A stretch of DNA of 64,000 nucleotides from Cokeromyces recurvatus (taxonomy: Eukaryota; Mucoromycota; Mucoromycetes; Mucorales; Mucoraceae): NCBI RefSeq assembly GCF_025118155.1, contig NW_026251388.1:124001-188000 (forward strand), read 5' to 3'. Below are positions 45,632 to 57,048 of this stretch, one piece after another. Made by a program: the position numbers and the translations under genes. The stretch's first letter is position 1, and each line of letters opens with the position of its first letter. The notes beneath the pieces were generated by a model. The model saw only the letters and a list, made by a program, of their open reading frames with translations, was not told the origin of the DNA and did no database searches.

Positions 45632-46533
45632 TTATACTATATACAATACAGATGCAGTAGATTCTGTCGTTTTGATATTTTCTATAGTAGATGCTGTCAT
45701 TGATGAAATTGATATCAATGCTAACTCTGAACGCTTTTTCATTATTTTTATTGGCATTGAATCATGATCATGATCATCATTCTTATTACCACCTCTCATC
45801 CTTTTTCGAGAGGATGAAGAAGATAGAGTAGTATGAGATGCGTCTATTGTTGTAGTCGAAGGTGATATCATACTACGATTTCTCTGCTGTTTTTTAATTG
45901 CATGTGCTAATAGTTGATTTCCATAAGCTTGTACTTCTTCCAGTTTAATATATAGATTAAAATCACACAAAAAGAGAAAATCCAATTCTAATTGATTCAA
46001 CTCATCTAATCGAATACCTCCCACCTTTATGCATAAATAGGATGTTAGTATGATGGATGATAGTCAAATAAGGCAAATAACTATATTACTACTCTACTTT
46101 TGCATATCTAATGTTTGGATAAAATATATCTGAGGTAAACTTGGTAGCAATAATAATACTGAAAGAAGCAAAGGTGATGATATAAATATGTATGTATATA
46201 TATATATATATAAATGGCTTGATAAAGTTACCTTGTTATTAATAATCTATGTACAGTTGAAGAACTTAATATATAATTTTTATCATTTGAAATACGATCG
46301 AAATAGATTAGTAAATAAATTAAGACTTCATTCGTAAAGGGAGTGTATTTCAATATACGTAAAATATATGAATAGATATCCATATTAGTTGCAGCACGAG
46401 AATGAAATCGAGTTAATATTGTTGTATTATTGATAAGTTTATCATTGGCTTCAATAACTGAATTTAGTAAATCAGCCACTATTTTAGCTAATATAAGAGT
46501 TGGATACTGAGCAATATTTAAATGATAATTCAT
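45632..46533 (-). CDS. Pho80-type cyclin
   Basis: Regulatory partner of a Pho85-like cyclin-dependent kinase. Three exons, 46232-46533, 46098-46158 and 45632-46024, give 251 residues. The cyclin box reads YPTLILAKIVADLLNSVIEA, FHSRAATNMDIYSYILRILK, EVLIYLLIYFDRISN and, across the first intron, LLITSIIIATKFTSDIFYPN, then YAKVGGIRLDELNQLELDFL and FNLYI. SRAxPxIxxxxYLxRI-like and KxxSDxFYxNxxYAKVGG are the Pho80/PCL hallmarks. The C-terminal 90 residues are Ser/Thr-rich with a basic patch (SSSRKRMRGG). I chose the ATG at 46533 because it precedes the conserved LNIAQYPTLI helix; an open extension upstream to 46704 is hydrophobic and AT-driven. Function in phosphate or cell-cycle control is not resolvable. 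Confidence 0.87.
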
Positions 46534-46800
46534 TAAAATAAATGAAAGAAGAAGAAGGAGAGCTTTATCTTTTTCGAGTTTATGCTTTTTATTAGCATCA
46601 GGGACAACAATAAAGTCTATTTTTTTTTTTGTGGCGGAGACGAAAAGGAAGAATAATAAAAGCATTTTCAGATAAGAGTTGAACTTGAAAGAAAAAAAAG
46701 ACAAAGTAGACTTGTGGATGTTAAGACTATTTCAAGCTGATCTCAATACTAATCAGTTTTAGCTCTCTGAATCCTCATCTAAATGGCATGTTATCCTTAC

Positions 46801-46802
<2 letters not shown>

Positions 46803-46840
<38 letters not shown>
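46803..46840 (+). repeat. T38 homopolymer
   Basis: 38 T in the spacer upstream of the Pho80-type cyclin. Confidence 0.96.
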
Positions 46841-46842
<2 letters not shown>

Positions 46843-47091
46843 CAATTTAACGTTAAATAATCTTTACGAATAACAGTCATGTATGTTTTTCAGTGCAGGG
46901 CGTACTGTCATTGTTGTCTTATTGTTGTTGTTGTTGTTTTTTAAAGAGCGCCTCTGACAGAAATAGAGTCAACTTTGAGTATGTAACATGTAAAGCGTAT
47001 CCTTAAAAAGGATATGAAATATGTATATCCTCAATTTTTGTCTGATTGAATTCACCTAGTGATCATAAATAGTCATGTAAAAAAAGCATAT

Positions 47092-47150
47092 ACCCATACC
47101 CATATCCATATCCATATCTATCTATATCCATATCCATATCTATATTTGCG
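47092..47150 (+). repeat. (CCATAT)n imperfect microsatellite
   Basis: Units of CCATAC, CCATAT and CTATAT, about nine copies, in a gene-free spacer. Confidence 0.88.
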
Positions 47151-47542
47151 TACATATCTATATACATATACAAATATTTTCATCGAATCTCTAATGGGAT
47201 ATTAACTGCTCCAGATTGCTCCTCTATTCTCTCTCGCCAGAAACAATAATATCGCTGTCTCGAATACAATTTTTTTTTTCTTTTTCTTAACGGAAAATTT
47301 AGGTTTTTACAGGTAAACTAGTTAATTGATTTAAAAAAAAAAATTTTTTTTTCTGTAACCAAGTAAACAATAATGAATAATAGGTCTTTCTTTTTTATTC
47401 ATCTTTTTGTTACCAATCCTCTGTTTTATTTTGAGCATATGTTAGATTTTTTTTTTTTTAAAAAAAAAAAAAATAATCGCATGCTATATAATTCATATTT
47501 GGTTGGATAGAAAAAAAAAATCCTCTCCTTTTATGGTTTTAT

Positions 47543-48275
47543 TCAAGCTTTTTTTTTAATTTTCCTCTTATTCATAACAATTTTCCATTCTGGTGTCTTT
47601 AATAGTTTTTCAAATTCTGACCCGTTCTTAGATGTCTTTACATTAACTTCATGTCTATATTTCCTTTTCTTAGTTCTAACGATAGGAGTCACTTCTTCTT
47701 CTAGTCTTGGTCTAGGACTAACTTCGAAATCTGCATCAGGATCGGGTTTTACAGTTAAAATAGAATGATATTTTTTGAGAATTGATCTTAAAGATTGTGA
47801 TTTGAGATCCTTTTCCGTAAAGAGTGTACTTAATGAAGGCTCGTTTTCTAAAGCACGTTTTTCGTCAATAATATTCAGATTTTGATAACGAACATATTCT
47901 TGAACAGCAATTCCTAAACAATATATTGCTGATAGATCTATATCGGGGAAATTGGATTGTCTTCGTAATAGATTTGCTGCTTTTATCCTTAGTGATTCTA
48001 GTAGATTCTACATGGTATCATTAGTGTTTATTATAGTATATGCAAATATATTAAGATTTACAATAAAACATATCTGATCATTACGCCATGCATCTATAGA
48101 TTCATAAAAAAAATTAATCTTTTTTCTTTACTTTTAAAAATGAAATAAATTTACCATGGTTGCTTATAATTGTTTGTGGGAAATTAGAATGTGTTGATGA
48201 TGAAACTTCAGGATCATTTTCTTTTAAATATAATTGTCTTTTTACAGATCCTTTCAATTTATTGTTTGATGACAT
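47543..48275 (-). CDS. Unknown Lys-rich, probably nuclear protein
   Basis: Three exons, 48155-48275, 48062-48093 and 47543-48007, give 205 residues. The first and last are clear open frames; the 32-nt middle exon was placed because it joins both in frame with proper GT and AG ends. The N-terminus (MSSNNKLKGSVKRQLYLKEN) is basic. A central helical domain reads LLESLRIKAANLLRRQSNFP, then DIDLSAIYCLGIAVQEYVRY, resembling compact histone-fold-like or TAF-like helices of transcription factors. The C-terminus is rich in Lys/Arg (RTKKRKYRHEVNVK, NKRKIKKKA) and fits nuclear or nucleolar targeting. I do not recognise the family; an RNA polymerase I or chromatin cofactor is a guess. Confidence 0.65.
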
Positions 48276-49177
48276 TTTAGTTAAAATAATAATAATAATA
48301 AAAAAGTAAAAAAGATATGCAACATAAAAAAAAAGGGAGCCAATCAAAAGAAAAAGACTATGATACACATAAAAAAAAAAAAATTCCTATCCGTTTATTG
48401 CTATTATTATTTTTTTCAGCGTCATGACCATAAATGGTTCAAACTCTTGTAGAGCTTCCCGTCTAATAGACAAAATATGTATAGAATAGTATATGAAACC
48501 GCTTCTTCTTGGCCTCAGCAGAAGGTGTAGATAAAGGATCTTTTAAGTTAATTTATATATAGCTATGAATAAACGAATTCATGTGTATTATACAACGACT
48601 ACATGTATGGTTGAATCTTATAGTAAAGAATAAATATACGTGTTTTATATCTTGGGGTTTGGGCTAAGCATCTTTAGCGATAGACCCTACTAGTAATACT
48701 GTAGTCTTCCTCTAAAAGAATAATATGAATACATAATAATAACACATATTATGGCCTTTTTATAAATATATACGTATATATTCATGTGCATTTATCTAAA
48801 GACCAGTACCAGTTACTCAAGCATGTTCATATTAACCCCTCACTGTTTTGAAGCTATCTACAATAGAAATGAACAGATAAAAAAAAAGAACAAAAAAAAA
48901 AAGAGGAAAAGAGAGACAGGAAAAGAATAACAAAACAACAACAAAAACTAAATGATTATTAAAGCCATTGACATGCATAGTTTTCTATTATTAAATATGA
49001 ATATCTCTTTAATTAAAGCAAGTGCTAGATTTTATATTTCGACATTTTAATTGGCTCATTCTTACATTTTATTTTTATTTTCATTTGCGTAATCAGAGAC
49101 AAAAAAAAAAAAAAAAAAAAAAAAACTTGGAGAAAACAGCACTCATCTTTTTCTTCTATAAAAAGCTCATATTACTC
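48276..49177. promoter_or_regulatory. Divergent promoter region with spacer
   Basis: About 900 bp between start codons of the Lys-rich unknown protein (-) and twinfilin (+). It contains an A25 run (49101-49125) shortly before the twinfilin start. No gene is seen. Confidence 0.45.
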
Positions 49178-50847
49178 ATGTCTCATCAAAGTGGTATTCA
49201 AGGTGATGATAAAATAAAATAAATAAATAAACAATAAAGCTTCCAACTAAACTCGTTTCAATCAATTTTTTTTTAATCCTAACGTATTATAGTGTCTGAA
49301 GAGCTATCCAATGTCTTTACAAATGCTGTTTCTACAGGCAGCATTCGTTTCCTTCGCGTTTCTATAAAGAATGGTAATTAAACACATGTGCATGTAATAT
49401 ACTATACAACAAAAATATGATATTTACTTGTATAACTATTAGAATCCCTTGTACCTGATGGCACCTCATCTGTACAGAATGATTTCGAGTCAGGTAAAAA
49501 AAAAATGGATAAAGTATATTGAACTTGTTAATTTATTGTTACTTGTAGATTATAAAAAGTACATTAATGAGTATATTGAGACAAATTCACCCGCATATAT
49601 TTTTGTTCGTTTGGATGAAAAGTCATCCTCAGGTGAATACAAATGGCTATTCCTGTGTTATGTACCTGATAATGCCAAAGTTAGAGATAAAATGATTTAT
49701 GCTTCTACTCGAGTCACTTTAACAAAGGAATTGGGAGACTATAGATTCGATGACAGTATTTATGGAACTGAGAAGGTACAGTAACATGTAGATAAACCTA
49801 TAATAATAGGGCATGCACTTAAAGTGAAATAATATAGTCGGAGTTTACTTGGGAAGGATATAAAAAGCATTTAGCACATAAGGCAGCAGGCGCCCCTTTG
49901 ACAAAACGTGAGCAAGAGTTAGCAGAAATCAAGGCAGCAGAGGTATATTAGAAAAAGAAAGAAAGAGAGAGAAAGTAAAAAGAAAAAAAAACGAAACTCA
50001 TGGATTAATTTTTGTGTTATTTAGGCTAAAACAGTATCTGATTACCAAGGCATTTCTGCAAGAAAAAGCTATGCTCCTGGTGTTGCATTTCCTTTAACTG
50101 ATAAAGCTGTCAATGCACTTTCTGAATTATCAAAGACTAAAGAAAACAGATCCCATAACTTTGTTTCATTGGTGAGATATTTAAATGTAATATTAAGCAA
50201 CATAACTTATAGTTTTATGTATAGTGCTTAGATAGCGAAAAGATAGACTTGGATAAAACTGCCAATATTTGTGTTGATGAATTACGTAAAACAATAACAG
50301 AAAATGCTCCACGATTTACTTTCTATGTTTATGAATATCAGCCCTCTACAGAATCTCTTAGTAAGACGGATATCCCTAATTCATTATTAAATATTAGCTC
50401 ACATATATAATTTAGTATTTATTTATACGTGTCCACCAAGCTCAAAAATCAGAGAGCGTATGTTATACTCTTCTTCAAAGGCAAATGTAATTACAGCAGC
50501 TGAAAATGATGCTTCAATTAAAGTTATTAAGAAGGTATGAAGTAGAATTAGTAAAAAAAAACAAACAAACAAACACATATTAACAAATTCTAGCTTAGTT
50601 CGAAACAAGTGATTTAAGTGATTTAAACAAGTCATATTTCGATGAAGAATTATTAGAAAATAGTAACTATTCTGACTCTAATAACAGTGGATCTGGCTCT
50701 AGTACACCTACTGGTAGTATTGTCAGTGAAAGAATCCAAATGTTAGGTGGTACTCGACAAGGCTTCAAACGACCTGTAGCTCCTGGTAGAAGAAGACCTC
50801 AAACTACCCAATCTTCCTCTTCAACCAATACAAATTCCTCTTTTTAA
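49178..50847 (+). CDS. TWF1: Twinfilin
   Basis: Actin-monomer-binding protein that caps or depolymerises filament ends. Nine exons: 49178-49202, 49293-49373, 49443-49493, 49549-49775, 49838-49942, 50025-50171, 50225-50360, 50416-50534 and 50599-50847, giving 379 residues. Two ADF/cofilin homology domains are present: the first (about 5-135) with SPAYIFVRLDEKSS, WLFLCYVPDNAKVRDKMIYA and STRVTLTKELG; the second (about 178-305) with RFTFYVYEYQ, FIYTCPPSSKIRERMLYSSS and KANVITAAE. The tail FKRPVAPGRRR is the basic twinfilin tail that contacts capping protein and phosphoinositides. A Ser-rich linker (about 320-345) makes it a little longer than animal forms. The first intron uses an unusual GTGATG donor. 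It is the most intron-dense gene after the coiled-coil gene. Confidence 0.93.
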
Positions 50848-51289
50848 ATTAATATTTTTTTTTGACCTGAATTAAACAATTCATGATTAGAAGTATTACT
50901 TTTAACTTGCTACTACTTCTAGCTGAACTGTCTCTTTATGATTCAAACATTATTATGTAATCTCAGTACCTTGATAGTAACAACTCATCATTATAATTCT
51001 TTCGTTTTATTTGTATACGCAAACTTTATTATTATTTTATTTTCGAAGACGTAAACAATTTTTTATGCGCGTAGATCATAGTCTAAATGCCATTTATAGC
51101 CAATAAGAGCCGGGCTTAAAGTATTTTTTTAGAAGTGCTATTTAATTGGATAATTTATCACAAGAAAAAAAAAAACTTCAGATTTTTATTATTTTTAGTC
51201 CCCTCCCCTCCACCCCCCATTATAGTGTATATATTTATACATGTATACATGTATATAGACAAATATACATTTATTTATTTTTGTGAAAA
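50848..51289. other. Spacer with C-rich promoter patch
   Basis: 442 bp between twinfilin and the next gene on the same strand. It has a C-rich patch at 51200-51218 (runs of 4, 4 and 6 C) 70 bp before the next start codon. No gene is seen. Confidence 0.5.
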
Positions 51290-53163
51290 ATGTCACTTAT
51301 ACAATGCATACAAGATCAGGCTTCATACTACAAAAAACTAACCATCGAACTTGAAAGTGAATTCAATGTGGATAAAGAATTGTCGATTGTTAAGCAAGAA
51401 AAAGAACAACTTTCTGAAGCTATTCGTTCAAAAAAATCCGAAATAAATTCACTAGAAAAATACTCGTAAGTTTTTTTTTTTGTATTGTATATAACATATA
51501 TATATATATATGTATATAAAGTAAGAGAGAGGCAGGAAAAAAAAAAGAAAGGATTAAATTGTTATACCTGTATAGGAAAAAGGAATTTCAAGATGTACGT
51601 AAGATGCGACATTTATCATTTCGATCAGCTGCAGCCACAATATCTGGTAAGAAGAAAGAATTAATGGCAAAGGAGGAAGCAAAGTATCAACTTGCTTTCG
51701 AAAATGAACAACGCTCGAGAAGAGAATTAGAAGAGCTCCATGCCAATTATGATTCTGCTGTTGCTAAAGTAAGACAAAATTTATGATATCCACAATAATA
51801 ATAATGTTGTTTATATTTTCAAAAATAGGAAGCGGAACTTATTTCACAAAAGAGCCATTTTAAAGACGCAAGACATCAATATGAATCATTATTAAAACAG
51901 GTATATAAACTTATTTAGTAAGATGGAGATTTTTTTTTCTTTTCTTAAGGTATATTTACATTTATATAGATTTTTCAATATGAAGACCCTAATTTTCCTA
52001 TGGAATCTCAGTTAAAAGCAGAATTAACGAATTATATTGAACAAAGACGTCTAGTAAAGAAATATTATATATATATGTATATGCATATACAAATAAACTT
52101 ATTGTATGTATTATGTATAAATATATAGGCCAAAAGAGATAGGGATCGTTTTGTAAACGCTGAGCGAGCACTTTCAACGACATTAGTAGATACGAAGAAA
52201 GTAATACGTTTATTAGATACAGTGATTAACTATGTACCGTTTGAGATATTTGGTGGCCCTATTATTGACGAAGAACAAGTTGCTTACTTGGAAGGTAAAT
52301 TTTACAAAGAAAAATATGTATATAGATGTGTGTATTTACATATCTCTGTTCTATATTTTATGATAGCTTCTAAAAGAAGAATTTGGGAAATTCAACGTTT
52401 ATTAAATTCAGTACGCACTACATTACCAGAGATACCATATCCACAAACACTTGATGTCGTTACTAATAATACATTATTATCTATGCAATTTAATACAAAC
52501 TATATTGATATAGCATGGAAAGGTATATTATAACCTGTATTCGTGTATGCTGTACTAAACATATTCATGTATTTAACAGCGAAAAGTTCACAATGTTTTG
52601 GAATTTTAGCAACTGCTTATCGAAATATACAAAATTCATTAACTTGGGTTAAACAATACAAAGAATATGCAGTTGGAGCGATAAGTCGATTAGAAACAGC
52701 AGTGAATGTAACAAAAAAATCGTTAGAAGCAGAACGAAAAAGAATTATGGATACTGTATTAGAAGGATATGTGGATCCATCTGCATCTTCAAGTACTGCT
52801 GCTGCACCGCATAATTTATTTGATACTCCAAATAATGACTTACCTCCTCCTGTTTACGAGGCCCCACCTTCTATGAATACTCGAGAAAATAGTCAACGTC
52901 AAGAGCAACATTCATTACCCATTATTCCTGATAATTTAACACCTATATCACGTTTATCTGAAGTGTCAATCAATACTATGGATGACGCCAATGGCTTATT
53001 GTCTACCACTAGTATATCAGCTAATAATAATAATAATAATATAACCGCACCGCCTCAGCCGATAACACCTGTAATTAATAGTGACAATGTACTTGCTAAT
53101 AATAATAATAATAACACTCCTACATATATATCACATAATGTAAATAATCCATTTGTTCAATAA
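51290..53163 (+). CDS. Coiled-coil protein with PPxY motif, unknown
   Basis: Seven exons: 51290-51465, 51576-51768, 51829-51900, 51970-52053, 52129-52294, 52367-52522 and 52580-53163, giving 476 residues. Residues 1 to about 190 are charged helix (EKEQLSEAIRSKKSEINSLE, KKKELMAKEEAKYQLAFENE). A second helical region around 195-345 (RRLVKAKRDRDRFVNAERAL, TWVKQYKEYAVGAISRLETA) surrounds a less helical middle with YVPFEIFGGPIIDEE. This could be a BAR-like or spectrin-like bundle, but no signature proves it. The C-terminus is disordered, with LPPPVYEAPP, a PPxY motif for WW-domain ligases of the Rsp5 type, and several Asn runs from AAT repeats. A membrane-trafficking adaptor is a reasonable guess and no more. 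Confidence 0.8.
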
Positions 53164-53741
53164 ATTAATAATTACGCTAAGCTTAGAGTATTATGAATAC
53201 TGTATTCTAAACCTTATAAATTTATTTATATATTTAATAAAAGATGTTTTTTTTTCCTTTTACACAAGAGAAGCATATGCTTGAAACGACTCTAACACAA
53301 TAATAATAATATTATGTGCATCTTTCTCAGTAAATCACAAACAAGTCTGATTGAATTGAAGTGGTTTATGATAATTGTTGTATTCTTTCCTAGTTATGCT
53401 TGATAGAATAAAGTAAATCAATCCAAGTGATGTCTATGAGAGGATACACATTTAAGCGATAATAATTTTAATACATACTACTTGTGCATTATAATCTAAC
53501 TCAATATAATTCGAAAAGACTTTGGTTTTAAAATTCTTAAACTTGGCTGTATTGTCGATATTATTCAAAAAAAAAAAAAATCCCCCGTATTGACATATTG
53601 TCTGTTCTTATCAATAATTGCATTTTAGTTGGACACATGTTGACGTGGCTTATCATGACTCACTTGAGGCACTCCTTACTATATTTAATATTATGTGCTG
53701 CACATATTCAGCACAGCCTTCACATACTTTATTGTATTTTT

Positions 53742-53776
<35 letters not shown>

Positions 53777-54230
53777 TGGTAACTTATGACAATGTATAAC
53801 ATGCCCCAATATGACTTAAAATAGAATAGAATTTGTATAAGCTAGTGCACCCTGCTCGTTAGTTGTGATGCTAGTGTTACAAATCAAACTTAGCAATAGC
53901 CACTCAATTTTTTTTTTTTTTTTATAAAAAAAAAAAATATAAATTATGTCTTTTACTATAAACATATGTTTTATCTATATATAAATAAAAATTGCTGTAA
54001 CCTCTAGTTTTATTGTTTATACTTGTTCAAAGAAAAAAGCTTCAATGTTATCTTTAAGATTAAAATAAAGTTCTATACTAAACAATTTATTTTTGGAAAT
54101 ACACGAACTTTTATTTTTATTTTTTTTTTTTTGGTAATACTTTATTCTAAGCCACGAATCATAAGAATGATAAATGTATATTATAGGATGCTTATATAAT
54201 ACACATAGATTGCTTTGTTTTTTTTTATCA
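53164..54230. other. 1.07-kb spacer, no gene seen
   Basis: Between converging coiled-coil (+) and SOD (-) genes. It has an A14 run near 53567, T31 (53745-53775) and T18 plus A12 near 53908-53938. No coding sequence is supported. Confidence 0.6.
53745..53775 (+). repeat. T31 homopolymer
   Basis: 31 T in the spacer between the coiled-coil and SOD genes. Confidence 0.95.
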
Positions 54231-54940
54231 TCAAGTAGAAGCATATCCAATAACAGCACAAGCCAAACGAGCACCAGAGTTACCAGTTGTGTTAGATAAT
54301 GGAGTGCCACCTAAGCCAAGATCATCTTTACCAGTATGAATAACAATACCACGACTACAAGAAAAAAAAAAAAAAGAGTGTGTGTGTGTAAGTAAATAAA
54401 CTGGATATAGTATTTATCTATATAAGTACTTACCCAATAATAGAGTGTGGGCCAGATAAGCGAAGAGTAGAAATATTAAGATTAAGCATAGCTTGTCCTT
54501 CGGCGTTAGCGACAATATTACCAAAGTCACCAACATGTCTATTTTTACCGGTAGGGCCACCATGTGTCTTATTGAAAGGGTTATAATGGGCACCTAAAGA
54601 GGTACAGCCTAAATAGATATACATGTATATATTTATATATTGTAAAAATAAAAAAAAAATTTTAAATATATGTGTATATTATTATATATATATATATTTT
54701 CTTTTGGTTACCATCAGAAAGGTCGCCATATTGATGAACATGAATACCATGATCACCTTGAGGTAATCCAGAAATATTAGCAATTACTTCAGTAGGACCA
54801 TTATGTTTATGCTGAATGAAAGTAACAGAACCACTAACACCAACAGAGGTATCATTCAAGTAAGCAATGGCTTTAATGGAAGTGTTACAAGCAGTGGCAA
54901 CGAGTGCAGAAGCAAGAATAGCAAGAGCAGTAAATCGCAT
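54231..54940 (-). CDS. Secreted Cu/Zn superoxide dismutase
   Basis: Converts superoxide to peroxide and oxygen. Three exons, 54712-54940, 54434-54608 and 54231-54354, give 175 residues. Residues 1-17 ([17 protein letters not shown]) are a signal peptide, so this is an extracellular or cell-wall form, not cytosolic SOD1. Metal ligands are all in place: HVHQYGD (Cu), [13 protein letters not shown] (bridging and Zn His), HVGDFGN (Zn His and Asp) and [10 protein letters not shown] (Cu His). The disulfide Cys pair (SDGCTSL and RLACAVIG) is present, as is the active-site Arg-type end ([13 protein letters not shown]). Several NxS/T sites suggest glycosylation. Extracellular fungal SODs counter host or competitor oxidants. 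Junctions all fall at conserved Gly codons. Confidence 0.95.
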
Positions 54941-55470
54941 TATTTTATTTATAAACTGATATGAAGAAAGTAAAGAAATGAGAAGAAGAAAAATAAAGTA
55001 TTTTTTTTTTTCGTTTTTAAATACATATTTATATATTTTTTGTGTTGTATTTAGCTTGTTTCTCTATACGTTTTCACTTATGACATAAGTGGCACAGGGG
55101 ATTAAAAAAAAAACACACACACACACACATATAATAATCCCTGCCTATTATCTTCCTTCTTCCCTCCCGACCCTCAAACAATGTGTCAAATAAAGGGTAA
55201 ATTATTACAACTTAATATGAATGGATCTTCTTTCTTTTCTGTTACTCGCACAAAATAATATTTTTTGTGTATTTAATCAGATAATAATTTGATGTGGAGA
55301 TATAAAAAAAAAAAAATAGCTTGTATTTATAAACAAATAAAAATCTGATAAATAGTGTTGTGTCATTACAATTATTGAAGATAACATGTCACAAAATAAT
55401 ATCAAGACATGCACCTTTTATATATAGATAGATATATATTACTAATAAGTATTGTATTTGATATGCTTTT
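54941..55470. other. Spacer upstream of the SOD gene
   Basis: 530 bp with a (CA)n stretch near 55112-55130. No gene is seen; part is the SOD promoter and part the rhomboid 3' UTR. Confidence 0.5.
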
Positions 55471-57048
55471 TTAGATTGGATCACACCAATTGTACACTGG
55501 TAAACAAGATAAATATTTACAATTTGGACATATCTATAAAAAATATATATACAAATATATATATAAAAAGGTTAGTCTGACATGTACAACAAGACGGAAA
55601 TCAATTATAACATTTACTTTGCTCGGATCTTTGGCTGAGTAAAATTCACGAATAGATACAATATATAGAACTGCTACTATAGCTAAAGCCACTAATCTTA
55701 ATATCCAAGTAACAATTTTTCTTCTTTTAGAAGCCAATGGCCGCATGGGCGCAATCATCATACCCATAGAAAGACCAACTGCAAATCCGCCTATAAAATA
55801 GATATATATATATATTTTAGTATCCTAATTTCATCTTTCATAGTTTATATTACCAATATGAGCAAAATTATCAAGACCGGGTAATAGACCAAGGGCAAGT
55901 GAAATAATGGTAGAGATGAATAAGCTTATCAAATCACGTACGGGATGCGGTAATAATTTCCAATTTACTAAAACATCAATAAACATGTATCCAATCAAAC
56001 CAAATAAAGCACCTGAACAACCCATAGAGGCAGTTAAATTTGGGGAAAACATAGCTGATAGCACGAAGCCCCAAATACCTGAAGCCATATAGAGGACCAT
56101 ATAACGTACAGTACCCAATGATCTTTCTAAATCAACGCCAAGCCTTAGATGAGTAAGCATATTGATAAGATAATGAATAACGCCCGCATGTAAAAATATA
56201 GGTAAAACAAAACGAAAGCTTTGGTCAGGTGTATCACCATGACTAAAGCCATTAAAACCACATAATTGCTCTAACGTACAGGTATCACTCTGAAGTTTAT
56301 AACAATTTCCGATAGTTGTTGTTGATGGAAAACTTGGTATAGATCGAATACATGGAGTAAATCGTGCGCCTATATTGACTAACACTTGAAAACTAGGACC
56401 TATCATTGGATTAAATGGATTTGTTTCGATTATTCTGCCTGTTAATTGATGATATCGTACGAATTCAAAAATTAAGGCACCAGCCATAGCCATAGCTGAT
56501 ATATAACTAAAATAAGCAGATCGAACAGGTCCAATAAAGAACCTTAAAAATAGATTTCGATTAGTATAAAGTTGATTTTGTTCTATTGATTGGGTTTGTA
56601 TTAACGGATACTGTTGTCCTATCATAGGTTGTGAATCATGATATTGTTGAGTTGGAGGTGATGTTAATCCGATATTATTATTATTGTTGTTGTTGTTGTA
56701 GTAGTAATAAGGCTGCTGTCCAGTGTTAGGATAATAAGGCTGTTGTCCAGTGTTATAATAAGGTTGTTGTCCTGTATTATAATAAGGGGAAACTGCTGGT
56801 GCTGGTGTTGGTGCTGGTGAATAATATGCTTCATTATTAGTAGTAGGTATATTTATAGGTGGGGAATCGGCTGAATGCGCTTTTTGAAAACCATGTACAT
56901 GACGTTGATGCATTTCATGTGAATCCCACTCATTTAAATGTTCTTGAAATGGAGTATTTGAAGATGGCATTGAGTTATTATTTAAAGATGGTGAGCTAAC
57001 AAAATAAGATTGAGCATGAGTATCATCCGTATTTGTCTTATTTATCAT
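55471..57048 (-). CDS. Rhomboid-family intramembrane serine protease
   Basis: Three exons, 55854-57048, 55618-55790 and 55471-55533, give 476 residues. Residues 1 to about 165 are disordered and rich in Asn, Gln, Pro and Tyr, with a tandem PYYNTGQQ repeat. A first helix around 178-198 precedes a large luminal loop with Cys pairs. The rhomboid core follows: FRFVLPIFLHAGVIHYLINM (conserved His-Asn helix), GVDLERSLGTVRYMVLY, the nucleophile GCSGALFG (Ser345) and the catalytic His397 in DNFAHIGGFAVGL, which is split by intron 1. The C-terminus continues through another helix to a Cys-rich end, KICPNCKYLSCLPVYNWCD, seen in fungal and animal secretase-type rhomboids. Both catalytic residues are present, so it should be active. 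Substrates are unknown. Confidence 0.93.
56704..56787 (-). repeat. Tandem PYYNTGQQ coding repeat
   Basis: About three and a half copies of a 24-27-bp unit coding PYYNTGQQ or PYYPNTGQQ in the rhomboid N-terminal region (residues 88-115), followed by an Asn run. Confidence 0.9.

Larger units (their letters stand above)
46534..47542. other. 1-kb spacer, no gene seen
   Basis: Upstream of the cyclin and downstream of the Lys-rich unknown gene. It has T38 (46803-46840), a CCATAT repeat (47092-47150) and several 9-13-base A/T runs. No coding sequence is supported. Confidence 0.55.

Noticed and set aside
46534..46704. Upstream extension of the Pho80-type cyclin to 46704
   Set aside because: In frame but hydrophobic and AT-driven (LLLFFLFVSATKKK); the ATG at 46533 fits the conserved cyclin start better.
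47092..47150. CCATAT repeat as a CRISPR or telomere-like array
   Set aside because: The units are short, imperfect and without spacers; an ordinary microsatellite.
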